DNA of 64,000 nucleotides from Trichopria drosophilae (lineage: Eukaryota; Arthropoda; Insecta; Hymenoptera; Diapriidae), in the NCBI GenBank assembly GCA_030407085.1, contig CM059585.1, positions 99,666,501-99,730,500 of the forward strand, written 5' to 3'. Made by a program: the position numbers and the translations under genes. Of this stretch, positions 1 to 10,879 are shown piece by piece (the stretch's first letter is position 1; the number at the start of each line of letters is the position of its first letter). The notes under the pieces were generated by a model. That model did no database searches and was not told the origin of the DNA. It saw nothing but the letters and a program-made list of their open reading frames with translations.

Positions 1-1815
1 TGATTAACACACAAACATATTCTCTAGTTCATTTTAATATTATACATGAAAAAAAATGAAATAGTAATATTACTTATAACTAAATAGTACATGAAGACGC
101 ACTCATTGTTTTTAGTAAACCCTTTAACGCTCAAATGGCCAAAATTTTAATGTCAACTTCAAGCCTGAGCTTTTCAAAAAATAAAATAACACAAATATAT
201 ATATAAAAACCCACAAAAACAATACAAAAAAATATAGAAAAATACAAAAACACAACAAAAATATACAAAAAATCGAAGAGCCACTGTACATCCGTCTGAA
301 AGCGTGATTGCAAAATCTGGGGCCGAATTTTCGATTTTGATAATGTTTACTCGAGAACGGTTGCTCTGAGCGAGGAAATGAAATATGAGTATTTTGATTC
401 CAAATTTCACCTAGAATGCGGGAGTATTTTTTGTTTTTCCTGAATCGCTATTTTTTAGTTTGCGGTCCGCCATATTGGATTCGCCATTTTGAATTTTGAT
501 AAGCTAATAATGAATTTAGATCTAATAATCCTGAGGGTCCATAAAACTATTGAATAAAGAGGTTTGAACATTATACAGTGGCTATAAAGCTGTGTAAATA
601 CGTTATTCCAGTTGACTCATCACGGCCGACATCTTGAAAATCAATTGTATGAGCTAATTTTGCTAATGTGCATTAATGTGCATCCAATCTGTTACCACGA
701 TACTGACAAAAGTTATTTTTCCCGCTAAATCCTAGATTAGATTTCAAAAGTGCACATTACGGTGATTTTTCAATAATTTCGGGCATTCGGACGCCATTTT
801 GGATAGGTTAACAATAAAAATCGAAGTATCTAAAAATATATTTTGAAAGTACAACATTAGGGTCCCGCATCCTGACGGATTAGAATATTCTTAAGTACTG
901 GCAACACAGTTAAAAAAATTCATTTAAAAAAAAAAATCGAAAATCAGCGTTTTTATTTCTTTATTGTTAAAATGAAACAATTTGCTCTGAATTATTAATA
1001 AATTTGGTTATGCCATTCGAAAGATGAGACTTTTTTATATAAGAATATGTATCCAATATTTTGTCCATACTGGTTATAATTTAAACGGTCTTGAAGTTGA
1101 AGTTAAAATTTTAGCCATTTAAGCTTTAAAAGGTTAATGTTACTATCTAAATAGTGACCTCAACAAATTGTCTAATTGTTTAATTATTCCTAACCTCAAA
1201 AGTTGAATGAAAATGAGTTCATCAATATTTATTTAACATGATCCGTTTTTTTTTTAATTTCTAATCGAAAAAAGTGTACTCCAAAATTTGTAATATTCGT
1301 TACAATAGAATTCTGATGATTTTAACTTATTGCTGATCAATAGGCCATATGCTTCATTAAAAATATTTTTAAACCTAGGTCTGGAGTCCATCGAAGCATT
1401 AAAAGAATAACATAACACAATAGCAGACATTCTCATTACCTGTATAGGCCTGTCCATCCACTTCGTGACTCGCATACCGACCGTCCAGACATTCAATAGG
1501 TGCAAATGGGACAAAAATATATTGTGTTTCATCTGTGAAAAGACATTGATGACACATTTGATGGTCAGATTTCGTCTCATGGACTCACGAGAATTTATCT
1601 CATATAATATGCGACTGAAACCGCAATTTCGTAAACGACTTCTCGTTTCACCCTCGCTAGACGATATATCATTTTTTATTAAATAGACTACTTGAGAAGT
1701 GTATTCAAGTCAAATATGTGTAAGGAAGGAGATAATAAATTCTGCTTAAAAAATAGCATAATGTGGAACGTCAAGTATAAAATAATATATAATAGATATT
1801 TTTTTAAGGAACTAT
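1..1815. other. AT-rich non-coding block
   Basis: No convincing gene. A weak copy of the dispersed CCATTTTG motif (family C) lies at about 455-500 (GCCATATTGGATTCGCCATT), and a related GCCATTTTGGAT piece sits near 790-805. A possible decayed coding fragment on the minus strand (about 1390-1680) is treated in the findings. The rest is AT-rich sequence with homopolymer runs. Confidence 0.5.
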
Positions 1816-2424
1816 CACTGAGGGAATGGATTGTTTACCATAAAGAAGGCTTCTTAATAGTTAAGAAATCGTATGTTTAATTATGACGAATCGAATAATT
1901 TTGTATGTGTAAAATAATTATTCTTTTCATAATTGCTTTGATAAAAACAATGCATTTTATATCTTAAAAAATCTCCAATAAATACAACCAAATATTCCTA
2001 TTCCTATAGTTACAAAATATGATGGTTGTAGACGAAACGCATCATAATATAATATATAACCTCAAATGACAACACGGATGTTTTGTTTTGTTTTTTAAGA
2101 ACGATTGAATGCCATTGCAATTCGGTAGTTGTTGTTGTGAAAAGAAATAAATTAAACATATTATTTATAAGTCGTCTTAAATGTGCGAGCTTTATAAACA
2201 AATACATCGTATAAGACCAATGTCCAATGTCTCATTTGTGAAATTGCGAAGCCTCCGAGTTGAAAGTATACATTTCTTAACTATTAACAAATGGTCAATT
2301 CTGACGTAAGAAATAAAAAACGAATCGCCTTTAATATTACAATGCCATCTTTACATAAAAAAAACGACTTCAACTTTTCAATTGAATGATAGTTCTTTAC
2401 CGTAAACAATCCTTTTTCTCAGTG
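1816..2424. mobile_element. MITE, CACTGAG-ended (family F)
   Basis: Terminal inverted repeats of about 32 bp. The left end is 1816-1847, starting CACTGAGGGAATGGATTG. The right end is 2393-2424, whose reverse complement starts CACTGAGAAAAAGGATTG. The two agree at most positions, including GGATTGTTTAC and TAAAGAA. TA follows the right end at 2425-2426. The left flank is TAT, so a TA target duplication is only approximate. The 609 bp interior has no transposase, so this would be a non-autonomous element, probably of the Tc1/mariner type given the TA flank. A second element with the same outer CACTGAGAAAA ends lies at 34428-34851. Confidence 0.6.
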
Positions 2425-2630
2425 TATAATCCGTTCTGGTTTTCTTAAAGGATTAAGAGTAATAATTGTACGAGAATTAAATGGTTTTACAATGCAAAAG
2501 TTAATCTGTGTAAATATTTCAAGTGTACGAAGTTTTACGAACAACAAATTAATTCTACACTTAGTAACCATATTTCATGTTTGATTCTTAACCTAACATA
2601 TATCTTTGAAGATAACGAAACTTGAAAAAA

Positions 2631-3440
2631 TGCAATAATTTACTTGCCAACAAAGTCATTTTGAATGAACCTCAGAAATCATATCGAAAAATCATGTATT
2701 GCAGAAAATTCTCGGCCAATTCTCTGTAATTGTTTTTGATTATTTTTAGAAGATAGTAAACAACGGTTAGAATTGCCTTTATGAAGCCCGAATTAAAAAA
2801 AAATTAATCAGAACTTTATAATTTTCATTTTTTTAGGTTTGATTGCTACTTAATGGTACCCCTTGAGGAAGTCTAATCTACTCTAAAAGATTGCATTAAT
2901 AAATATCAATTATTCCAACTTTTTCAGGTAGTCTGCCAGAATGAGACCTCGAAAAACACCATGAGACTAGAAAATTATTGCAAGTTACGTGTTAGCAATA
3001 ATATTTCCTTCTATGTAACCCTATGGAATTTCAATAATATAATAAGCACGTACTGAAATCAATGATTTTAAAACAACAGAAAATCATTGGTTACCGCTCT
3101 GTTGAATAGATTTCTATTGACATTTAGTGATTAAGAAAAGCAATTAAAATCTATTGAGGTTCATTCAAAATGACTTTGTTGACAAGTAAATTATTGCATT
3201 CTAACAATTTTGAATACTCTCTTAAAAAAAATCCAAGATATTTGTCGAGAATTGACAGAGAATTTTCTGCAATATCGAAAAATCATGTATTGCAGAAAAT
3301 TCTCTGTCAATTCTCGACAAATATCTTGGATTTTTTTTAAGAGAGTTTACAAAATTGTTAGAATCGCCTATATGAAACTCAAATTTTGAAAATTCGATTC
3401 AGCCATTTTTAATTTTGATTTTTAAGCGTAGATTACTACC
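2631..3440. repeat. Composite foldback cluster (family E)
   Basis: Nested inverted and direct duplications. Arm 2631-2674 (TGCAATAATTTACTTGCCAA onward) is inverted at 3155-3198. The segment at about 2682-2715 (ATCGAAAAATCATGTATTGC onward) recurs as a direct repeat at about 3272-3305. A tight hairpin occupies 3198-3364. The outer parts at 2780-2860 and 3367-3440 resemble the arms of the foldback elements at 4925-5190 and 41123-41464 (GCCTTTATGAAGCCCGAATT, then a T-rich stretch, then CTACCTTATCGG). It reads as two family E insertions, or one insertion plus a rearrangement. No coding sequence is inside. Confidence 0.6.
3198..3364. repeat. Near-perfect hairpin, 77 bp arms
   Basis: The left arm (3198-3274) and right arm (3288-3364) are reverse complements with only about three mismatches, separated by a 13-base loop. 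The arms include TCCAAGATATTTGTCGAGAA and its complement. The low divergence suggests a recent origin or gene conversion between the arms. A transcript would fold into a long stem that could feed small-RNA production, but that is inference. Confidence 0.85.
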
Positions 3441-3769
3441 TTATCGGTTTATCACATCAGAACCCCAATACTACTTTCTTCTAAATTGATTTAGAAATTT
3501 CAAAAATTTGGGTAAAAAAATACATTTTTTAAAAATTGCGATTGGATTGAAAGAAATTAAATTAAACAAAAAAATGTTTTCACTTTTTATTCCAGCGCCA
3601 CTGTCTTCCGTGTCAGAAGTTACTCTAGAAAGAATTTTTTTAACCCATTAAAATTCGCTAAATTAATTTAAATATTCAAAAAAAGTTTGGTGAACAGAAA
3701 AACGTATTTCCAAAATAAAAAATTGATGTAAAATAATGTTAGGCTTGGACCTACAAAAACAACCAAGGG

Positions 3770-3960
3770 CCAATCTTTAATGATTGTGCCACCTTGAAAA
3801 ATTGTATTTTTTTCTCAAAGTTTCGGACTATTTCAGTCTCTCTTCAGGAGAATGCAATGATTAGCTAAATGGTAACTAATGACCTATGTCACGTTTGGTC
3901 ACTGCTTATATACTCTCTATTCGTGTGGTGGGAGTAAAATTTAACTTTCATGTGACATAA
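3770..3960 (-). mobile_element. Retroelement tail-like motif (Penelope-like?)
   Basis: On the minus strand, 3850 down to 3816 reads CTGAAGAGAGACTGAAATAG followed by TCCGAAACTTTG. A short imperfect stem flanked by CTGAAGA on one side and GAAAC on the other resembles the conserved terminal region I associate with Penelope-like retroelements. Upstream on that strand is TATATAAGCAGTG (about 3898-3910 on the plus strand). No reverse transcriptase or GIY-YIG coding sequence is visible beside it, so this would be an isolated 5'-truncated tail. A similar motif occurs on the plus strand at 44922-44960. The family assignment rests on motif memory only. Confidence 0.35.
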
Positions 3961-4924
3961 TAACTCATCATACGAAAAATTTAAATTTTGAGTGTCTTCG
4001 ATTTTATTAAGAGAAATTGTTGCAATTTTATGTGTATCTGAGGATAAAAGTTTCTATCATAAATGTTTTGGTTTTCCCTGGTCATATTCAATGCCGACCT
4101 TATATCGGACCTTGAACATAAACTTGAAGGTCGCTTTAATGTCAAATTTACTTTAAATTTACAGAAAAATGCAAAAAATGTACGCCCGAATATGACCTTC
4201 ATTGTGACCTTGACGATAAATTGGCGTCGATAGGATGGAAATAAAAATTACAACCATCATCCTTTTCTTTTAACCATTAAAGTGTGAAGTAAAAAATGTT
4301 ATAGTATTGTTCATGAAGCTCGAAAACCGCAGAGTATCAGTTTTGGTGTTGAAAAGAGAAAAAAATTAACATTTTCGGGGGTTATTTCCATTAACCCTTT
4401 TTTGCCCAAAATGAGAGAAACAGGTACATCAACATCAGCTCAGTTTCTACAGTAGAAAGAATTTTGTTTAACTTTTGGACAATTAATTTCCGACTGTTTT
4501 GAAGTGTGCTGTATCGATTCCGGTTGAGGAAATGGCCAAAAAACGACTATTATAATCTAAGGTCACGGTTCATAAGCCATGGAAAATCGTGTAACTTCTG
4601 TCGTATTACATTGTATTTCTCAAAAGTTAGCCCTCTTTTGGAACCTCTTGCACATCTTGTTCCATGATGGTACCATCCCGTTGGAACCCCTGAGAATTTT
4701 TATGGTATTTTTACTGTTTTTATAATAAAAAGATGTTAGTAAATTACGAATTAACGACTTTTCTCTACATTTGCGAATTTTATTATCTGCAGGATTATCA
4801 TGGCCAGGCTTATGCTTATTATGCTTTAGTTAGATAATCGGAATTTTTTACTATTTGCTGTAAACATGTTCATGCTAAATTAAAGCCATTTTTTCAAGCT
4901 GCTAACCCCTCACCTTTAAGGGAT
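3961..4924. other. AT-rich non-coding block
   Basis: No gene recognised. A patch at about 4078-4225 carries several GACCTT or AAGGTC words in both orientations, which suggests an old repeat. The minus-strand ORF across it has no recognisable domain and is likely chance. Confidence 0.4.
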
Positions 4925-5190
4925 TTCTAAAGTGCTCCGCCGATAAGGTAGGAATTTTCACTAAAAACCGTAAATAAAAAATGAAAGATGCGATTCTTTA
5001 AAATTCGGGGGTGATTCTAATTTCTATAGACGATATCTTCAAAAAAAACTAAAGATATTAATTTTAATTTTCGGAAACAAGTGATGGTTGGTCAGTTCTC
5101 TACCTTTATAGAGCCTTTTATAGAGTTCTATATCTTTAATTTACGTTTTTTAATGAAACTACCTACCTCATTGACAGACCACTTTAGAAC
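4925..5190. repeat. Foldback element (family E)
   Basis: The left end reads TTCTAAAGTG, then GATAAGGTAGGAATTTTCAC and an AAAAACCGTAAATAAAAAATG stretch. The right end reads the reverse complement of the same order: ACGTTTTTTAATGAAAC, CTACCTACCTCA, CACTTTAGAA. The interior includes a GAATTC-poor AT segment with ATTCGGGGGTGATTCTAATT, matching the arms of the 41 kb copy. Total about 265 bp and no coding potential. The minus-strand ORF starting at 5412 only overlaps its right arm. Confidence 0.65.
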
Positions 5191-5857
5191 CCCATTAAAT
5201 TCAGATTGCTTCTTAAAATCCCGTTGGCGGTACCTGATCGGTAATTTCGTAAAGTGCTGATAGATGGAGCGGATGTAGTAGGACTTGTCTCGACTGAAAA
5301 TGTAGCCAACATTCGATATGTTATCTTTCAAAAAGTATAAATTTTCTGCTTTTAGTTTCCGAGTGGCCTTAGAGTACCTTCGATTATCGCATAATCGTCG
5401 GTAATATTTCACAAATAAAATTATTCTTTGGTGCTTCGTAATAAGTGATCGAGTTTTGTATCGAGTTTGTTCTCAATCTCTTCATAAAATGAATATCTTA
5501 TTTTCCTATAACAGTATGTACTTAATTTTATGAACATTATGCACTTAGTCTTATTAAAATGTTAAGAAATGCAGTAATTATGTTGTCATATCCATTTTAA
5601 AAATTTTTGTAAACTTTCTTTTTCTATAAATACGTTTTATTCCTATAGAAATGTATATCGATAAATGCCTAAAAGATTAAAATATCGCATTCACGAGGTC
5701 TAAACTTGGAATTCCCGAAACATAGTTTTTTACAGTTTCAAAATGGCGGACCAAGGATAAGGGTCAGAAGATTTTTTGTTTTTTAAATAAACAACATGTC
5801 GTATCTGAATTTTTTTTTAATCGTGAATTTTCACGACACTTGCTAGTTAGTAGTTTT
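5191..5857. other. AT-rich non-coding block
   Basis: No gene. The minus-strand ORF 5128-5412 has no recognisable domain and runs into the foldback element next to it. An AAAATGGCGGACC word at about 5740-5752 is an outlying piece of family C. Confidence 0.4.
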
Positions 5858-5990
5858 TGAGGTACTGATTAGGAATCTGAAGTCAGACTTTGAAAAGTCA
5901 AAAAGGCAGGAAATCTATTTGAAACATGTTACTCGGGGAGTTTTTAGGTCGCTGATTACGAATCAGAAGTCAGATTTTGAAAATTCAACT
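5858..5990 (+). repeat. Family C dispersed motif, two units
   Basis: Two direct units: one at about 5858-5912 (TTTTTGAGGTACTGATTAGG, AATCTGAAGTCAGACTTTGA) and one at about 5930-5988 (ACTCGGGGAGTTTTTAGGTC, GCTGATTACGAATCAGAAGT, CAGATTTTGAAAATTCAA). The order is cap (ACTCGGGAGTTTTT), GGTCGCTGATTACGAATC, CAGATTTTCAAAATTCAAA. It recurs in both orientations across the window. Confidence 0.6.
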
Positions 5991-8164
5991 TCGAGGATAT
6001 CGATACATGAACCATTAGTTTATTCATTTTCAAGAACAAAAAAATTCCATTATTTTGTGTTCATATAAGAATTTTTGTTAAAATTCTTCGAAAATTATTG
6101 CTTCATGAAATAAAATTAACATGACGAATGAACCAATTTTTTATTCAGCGAGAAAGTTTCAATTATGTATTTAGACATTTATTATTTTTATGATATTTAA
6201 ATAGGATAAACTAAAAATATCTTGTAACATTGATACATTCTTAATGTATTTATGCAATTTATCGAATTCAGAATGCCAAATAGAGCGTCTATTTTCACGA
6301 ATATGATAATACAATTACATCTAAATCTAGACTCGCCCAAAATCAATTCGTACGAAAATAAACGTTTATTCTCAGTTTAGATAATAATACCTACTTTCTA
6401 CCAACGTTATTTTGACTCTCATCAGCGCTTTATTATGAGATAATATTGATGCGACGATGGTGTTTTTAGGTTATAAAAATGTTTTAAAACATGTAAGAGA
6501 ATATAATTTTATCGAATCAAAATATTGTTTTTTGATATGTTCTTTTTTGACAGCTGAAAATATAAAAATGATATCGAAATATCTGGATAAAAAAAAAGTA
6601 CGTAATGAAAGTGCATATTTGATGGAGTTTTGAATCAGTAAAAGATATTTTTATATCTCCATATTGTACCAAAATGACTTATAGCGAATCTAATTACAGT
6701 TCTGCAGATTTTTATTCAGAGCTTTAACAAAAGTCAGTATTGATTAAATTAGGCCAAATTTAATATCCGAATGTTATCGCCATTTTCAAAGTTCTATTTT
6801 CACTTTATCAATAATTCTAAGTATTAACAAATGCAACTGTGTAAAATAACGAACGGAATGATGTTACTACCTTTTCTTACTGGCTTTGAAACTGTGACTC
6901 TTTTCAGCAGGTGTGTCATGATTGACCATAAAAGAGACAAGATATCTTTTCATGTAACATCTGCCTGTTGCGTTTTCTTTCTACATTTTACGACATTTCA
7001 TGCTCCCTTTTACTTAATGTATGTATATCTAGGTAGCCCACATTCACTGAAACGTTTTGCATTGGATTTTATATGCTTTTAAGTTGGAATAGCTGCAACG
7101 AGAGCTAAAAAAAATGTTTAAAATATCTCTTTGGCATTTAGCAAGTTCTATATATTTACTCTACGAATATTTCTTAAAAATTATTTTAAAGTAAGATGCA
7201 GTGCACTCTCAAATTAATTTGATTCCATGCTATAGATTTTTAGTATTTGTCTCTATAAATATTTGTTTAATCATTTGACGAAGGCATAGTAAAGCCCCAA
7301 TACAATCCACAACAACATTTATGCTATTCGACCTATGACGAAATATTAAAAATAATGAAATTGTCACAATAGTGATTGTGAACAATTTTTATAATTTTTT
7401 GAAAAAACTCGTTTCTATTGAAAAAAGAACTCGAGGCATTCGATGAGAAGTGAGATGAGAAGAACCTGATACTAATTACATCTTTGCAAATCATTCTGAA
7501 TTATGGTACAATAAAACTGATTACAACATTCGAAAAGTTTCTTAGGGATACTAGTATGCTGTTTTTATTTATTAGAGCCCATAATATTTACATTTTTTGA
7601 CCCATATTTAGAATTATGTCGATAAAAAATGTCCTATATACGAAAACAAATTTTGCTTGGAAATTTTACAATTCCAGATGATAATTTTGGGCCAGAATGA
7701 GACAAATTCTGATAAAAATATAAGTTCTTGGAATTGTTAATACTCAGGCAGTAAAAATTATAATAAAATCTAGTCATTATTACTAGAAATAAGGGCAAGT
7801 AGTTTTTAGGTTTCATTATCGCAAATTTTACCTTCCGTAGAATATAGTGACTTAAGTTATTAGCTTTAAAAATATTTCAGATACTTTTAACCAAAGTGAA
7901 AAATAGAACTTTCGATTTATGTTACATGTTCTGTTAATTTAAGTAATTTAGGGCAGGGTAAAGTAAGTAAGGCATGAATGTTAATTTCTTAAAATACGGT
8001 TGGTTTTCATAACCAAATGATAGGATGCAATCTATATTTATCTCATCAATAAGACATCATCGACATCAGCCTACATCGTACGACATCAGTCGCCTTTCTC
8101 ATGCATTAAATCAATCATTTAAAATTTCTTGACGTATTTAGAATATATATGTGCAGTAAAGGAA
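5991..8164. other. Long AT-rich spacer, nothing recognised
   Basis: More than 2 kb with no supported gene, RNA or repeat. The ORF at 6831-7082 has no domain I recognise. GACAGCTGAAAATATAAAAA near 6550 faintly recalls the repeats at 10470 and 12930. Confidence 0.4.
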
Positions 8165-8460
8165 ATCTTGAATCCGCAATTTTGAATTTTGAAAATCTGA
8201 TGCCTCAGTGGTATTCAGCAACCCCCAAAACCTACGAATAACTATTTTTGTGAGAGTTTACTAACGATTTTAATTTACTATCCACTATGTTGGTTCTTCT
8301 GTTTTGCACTTTGGGAATCAAACACCAGATTCATATTCGGCAACTCCAAAAACTCTCCAGTAGCGATTTTTATGAAAATTCACTAACGTTTCCAATTTTT
8401 GAACCGCCTTATAGGCTCCACCATTTTGAATTTTAGAAATCTTATGTCAGATTCGTATTT
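8165..8460 (-). repeat. Family C dispersed motif, three diverged units
   Basis: Units begin near 8170 (ATCCGCAATTTTGAATTTTG), near 8280 (CTATCCACTATGTTGG, then CACCAGATTCATATTCGGCA) and near 8420 (CTCCACCATTTTGAATTTTA). The first two continue into CAACCCCCAAAACC or CAACTCCAAAAACTCTCC, the complement of the GGAGTTTTTGGGG cap seen at 5930. Spacing is about 110-140 bp. Confidence 0.6.
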
Positions 8461-9027
8461 TGAAGTGATTTGCTTCAAACTTTTTTTTTACAAAGAAACT
8501 AATTTTTATGATGAGTCACAACGGAAATTCTTAATCATATATTTTCCAGCTATGACTTCATAATTGTAATCGATAACTTGAAATAAAATAACGGAGTATA
8601 TTTGTCATTACGTTTTACACAAAAAAAAACTTTTAAAATAAACATTTCGATTTGCTCATATATAAACATAATATCTAATACGTTTTGTAACCAATTTAAT
8701 ATTGCTATTTAAACAATATTGTGAAAAATTAACAAAAACAGGAGATCATAAATAAAATGTTCAATATACATATAAGTAAGTTCTTAAAAACCATACTGAT
8801 TTCAGTTTTCATACCTGAAACTCGAAAAGGAGTGACAAATGAAACAAAAACAGCCTAAGGACAAAAGTAAATTCGTCTGAAATTAACTGCTTTAAAGCGA
8901 GGAAAATACGATGCTCTAAATTGGACGTAATTTTCTCAATTATTATTTCAATTATTTTTTTGATTTACCCTTTAACACCCGAAGGTACAAAGATTTTTGT
9001 ATGAAGCGTGACACTATATTTTATTAT
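8461..9027. other. AT-rich spacer
   Basis: No gene or recognisable repeat. Confidence 0.35.
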
Positions 9028-9330
9028 ACGGGTGTTCGAAAAGTATGGAAACGGTCCTGTAACTTTTGAAAGAAAAGATATTTCGAATGATTTTTTAAAA
9101 CACGTGAAATGATTTTTTAAAAAATCTATTTTTCTGCGGGATTCCAACCCCCCTCCCCAAGGGGGGGGGCGTGGGGCACGAGGGGGGATGAATATCTTAA
9201 ATGGCAACATGGGTCGAGTGGGGGCTCATTTGACAGGACTTTTCGAGATGAATTCAAAACACTAGGCATAGATGGCGCTGCGATCAATTTTTAGCGGTCA
9301 TAATCGACTTTTAAAACTTTTAATCTAGTA
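9028..9330 (+). mobile_element. Possible transposon-end fragment with C/G runs
   Basis: Begins after a TA with CGGGTGTTCGAAAAGTATGG then AAACGG, in the style of Tc1/mariner terminal repeats. It then carries GTAACTTTTGAAAG and a striking CCCCCCTCCCCAAGGGGGGG patch (about 9148-9169). A second TAGTAACTTTTGAAC lies at about 9328-9342. No matching right end was found, so it would be a fragment. The minus-strand ORF here (8965-9210) has no recognisable domain. Confidence 0.3.
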
Positions 9331-9467
9331 ACTTTTGAACAAATGAAGGTTTTGACAAATGCCGAATTAAGCGAAACCATTTTTCAAAAATATTTATTTT
9401 TACCTGTTTTTAAGGTTAGAAAAAATGTAAGGTGATGAGTGGATTCGTGTTTGGGAGGTCAAAATAC

Positions 9468-9750
9468 ATCGGATAGCATAAAAAGCACTATAAACATGCA
9501 CTGAATTTTTATTTTAGGCAAGTTTTAAAATTTTTTCCAACAAATTAAGAGCTTCCGGACGCCATATTGGAGCGGCCATTTCGCATTTTGAACAAGTCGC
9601 TCAACAGTTTAATGATACCCATCCTAATCGTCTACCCATATCCAAATCCAATCAGGCGTCCGGAAGCTCTTAATTTGTTGGAAAAACAAAAATAAAAAAC
9701 CTAAAATAAAAATTCAGTGCATGTTTATAGTGCTTTTTATGCTATCCGAT
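9468..9750. mobile_element. Foldback MITE, about 95 bp arms
   Basis: Left arm 9468-9562 begins ATCGGATAGCATAAAAAGCA and ends AAGAGCTTCCGGACGCC. Right arm 9655-9750 is its reverse complement (GGCGTCCGGAAGCTCTTAAT to TGCTTTTTATGCTATCCGAT). A small indel of A/T lies near the middle of the arms. The loop is about 92 bp and includes a GCCATATTGGAGCGGCCATT word like family C. TAC precedes the left arm and follows the right arm, which could be a 3 bp target duplication or chance. No coding sequence. Confidence 0.8.
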
Positions 9751-9756
9751 TACTGC

Positions 9757-9992
9757 GTGCGGTAATATTACTTTGCGCACAACTTTCGCACATTTGCGGC
9801 AAAATTTTCTTTGCGCATTGAAATTTTCGGGCGCAAATTAACACGTTGCACAATGTAGAATTGCATACAATATCGTAAGCAACGCATGCCGAACTTCATC
9901 TCACTCGTGCCACAGCGTCTCACTCATCGCCGACTATGTCGGCGACTCGTGCTTGCTCTCGCTGCTCGTGCGGTAAAATGCACTTTGCACAC
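9757..9992. repeat. Quasi-palindrome cluster, 3 units
   Basis: Clear units at 9757-9780 (GTGCGGTAATATTACTTTGC then GCAC), about 9794-9818 (TTGCGGCAAAATTTTCTTTG then CGCA) and 9968-9992 (GTGCGGTAAAATGCACTTTG then CACAC). Each is an imperfect palindrome: a CpG-bearing arm, AAAT, a short centre, and ATTTT or ACTTT back to a CpG arm. Between them is a TCGCCGACTATGTCGGCGAC hairpin (about 9927-9946). The sequence is GC-richer than its flanks. Confidence 0.55.
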
Positions 9993-10469
9993 TTGTTGCA
10001 TAATATACTATATTCTTGCAAATTCTCTTTCGTAATATTGTTTTAATCGTTTGATGTTTACATAAATAATGTACTTCGTCACTGTAAAATTACAATAAAA
10101 TAATAAAGTCATTCTGTGCAAACCTAACCTCAATTTTTATTTCTAAATGCTTCCATGCACTAATTTCATTCGATTCGATACGTTTTAATTCTTTGCATCA
10201 TCTTGCATACGTTTTCATGCGATTTATCGCGAAATAACGAGGAAAGAAACGGGATGGAAACGTATGAAATCGTATTTGGTTGTCATCGGGACACCTCTAC
10301 ATTTGTTTATAAGTGTCTAATAACGCCAAAGCTCAGGTGGTTCGTATTCCACCTTCATAAAATGTAGGTCCCGTCACGATTTAGTCCCATTTGGGTTCAC
10401 AAAAGTCGACGTAAAATAATATAAAAAAAAAAAATCGTATTTTGCACACGAACTCGCTTATTGGAAAGT
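9993..10469. other. AT-rich spacer
   Basis: No gene. The stretch at about 10160-10270 has repeated GATTCGAT/CGTTTTAAT/CGTATGAAATCG words that may be a diverged repeat. Confidence 0.35.
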
Positions 10470-10668
10470 GGAGGATCTTATAGATTTTTGGTCGCTGAAA
10501 ACGAATTCTTTGTCCAAGTGAACTCATCGTGTCAGAGTTTTCACATATCCTAACCTTAACTTGCCAAAAAGTATATTTTTGAGTATTTTTCGGATCATAT
10601 ATCTTAAAATCCAAATCGAATGACGGATTCGTTTTCAGCGGCTAAAAATGTATAAGATTCACTACTCC
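10470..10668. repeat. Inverted repeat around GCTGAAAACGAAT
   Basis: Left arm about 10480-10515 (TTATAGATTTTTGGTCGCTG then AAAACGAATTC) faces right arm about 10627-10660 (GATTCGTTTTCAGCGGCTAA then AAATGTATAAG). The arms are about 85% complementary over about 32 bp. A diverged relative of the left arm with its flank lies at about 12940-13015 (ACAGCTGAAAATGAGTCCTT then TGTCCAATG, compare TTCTTTGTCCAAGTG here), so this is a dispersed repeat. Confidence 0.6.
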
Positions 10669-10879
10669 TGATTCGAGTTATCTCGAAACAAATTTTTTTG
10701 TGGTCCTGTGTAATTTTTGGAAATATTTCAAAATTTCATTTTGCTTATTTAGCTACCATTTCACGGAATGCATTTAAAGGGGTAATCTCGAAGAGTCGTC
10801 GGGATGGCAAAGTAGAACTAAAAGTTTCTTTAAAATTCAAATACAGCAAAGTGGAGATAATCCACTTCCGTTCGCCGTA

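Noticed and set aside
8965..9210. Proline-rich 81-codon minus-strand ORF
   Set aside because: Arises from the C/G runs of a transposon-like fragment.
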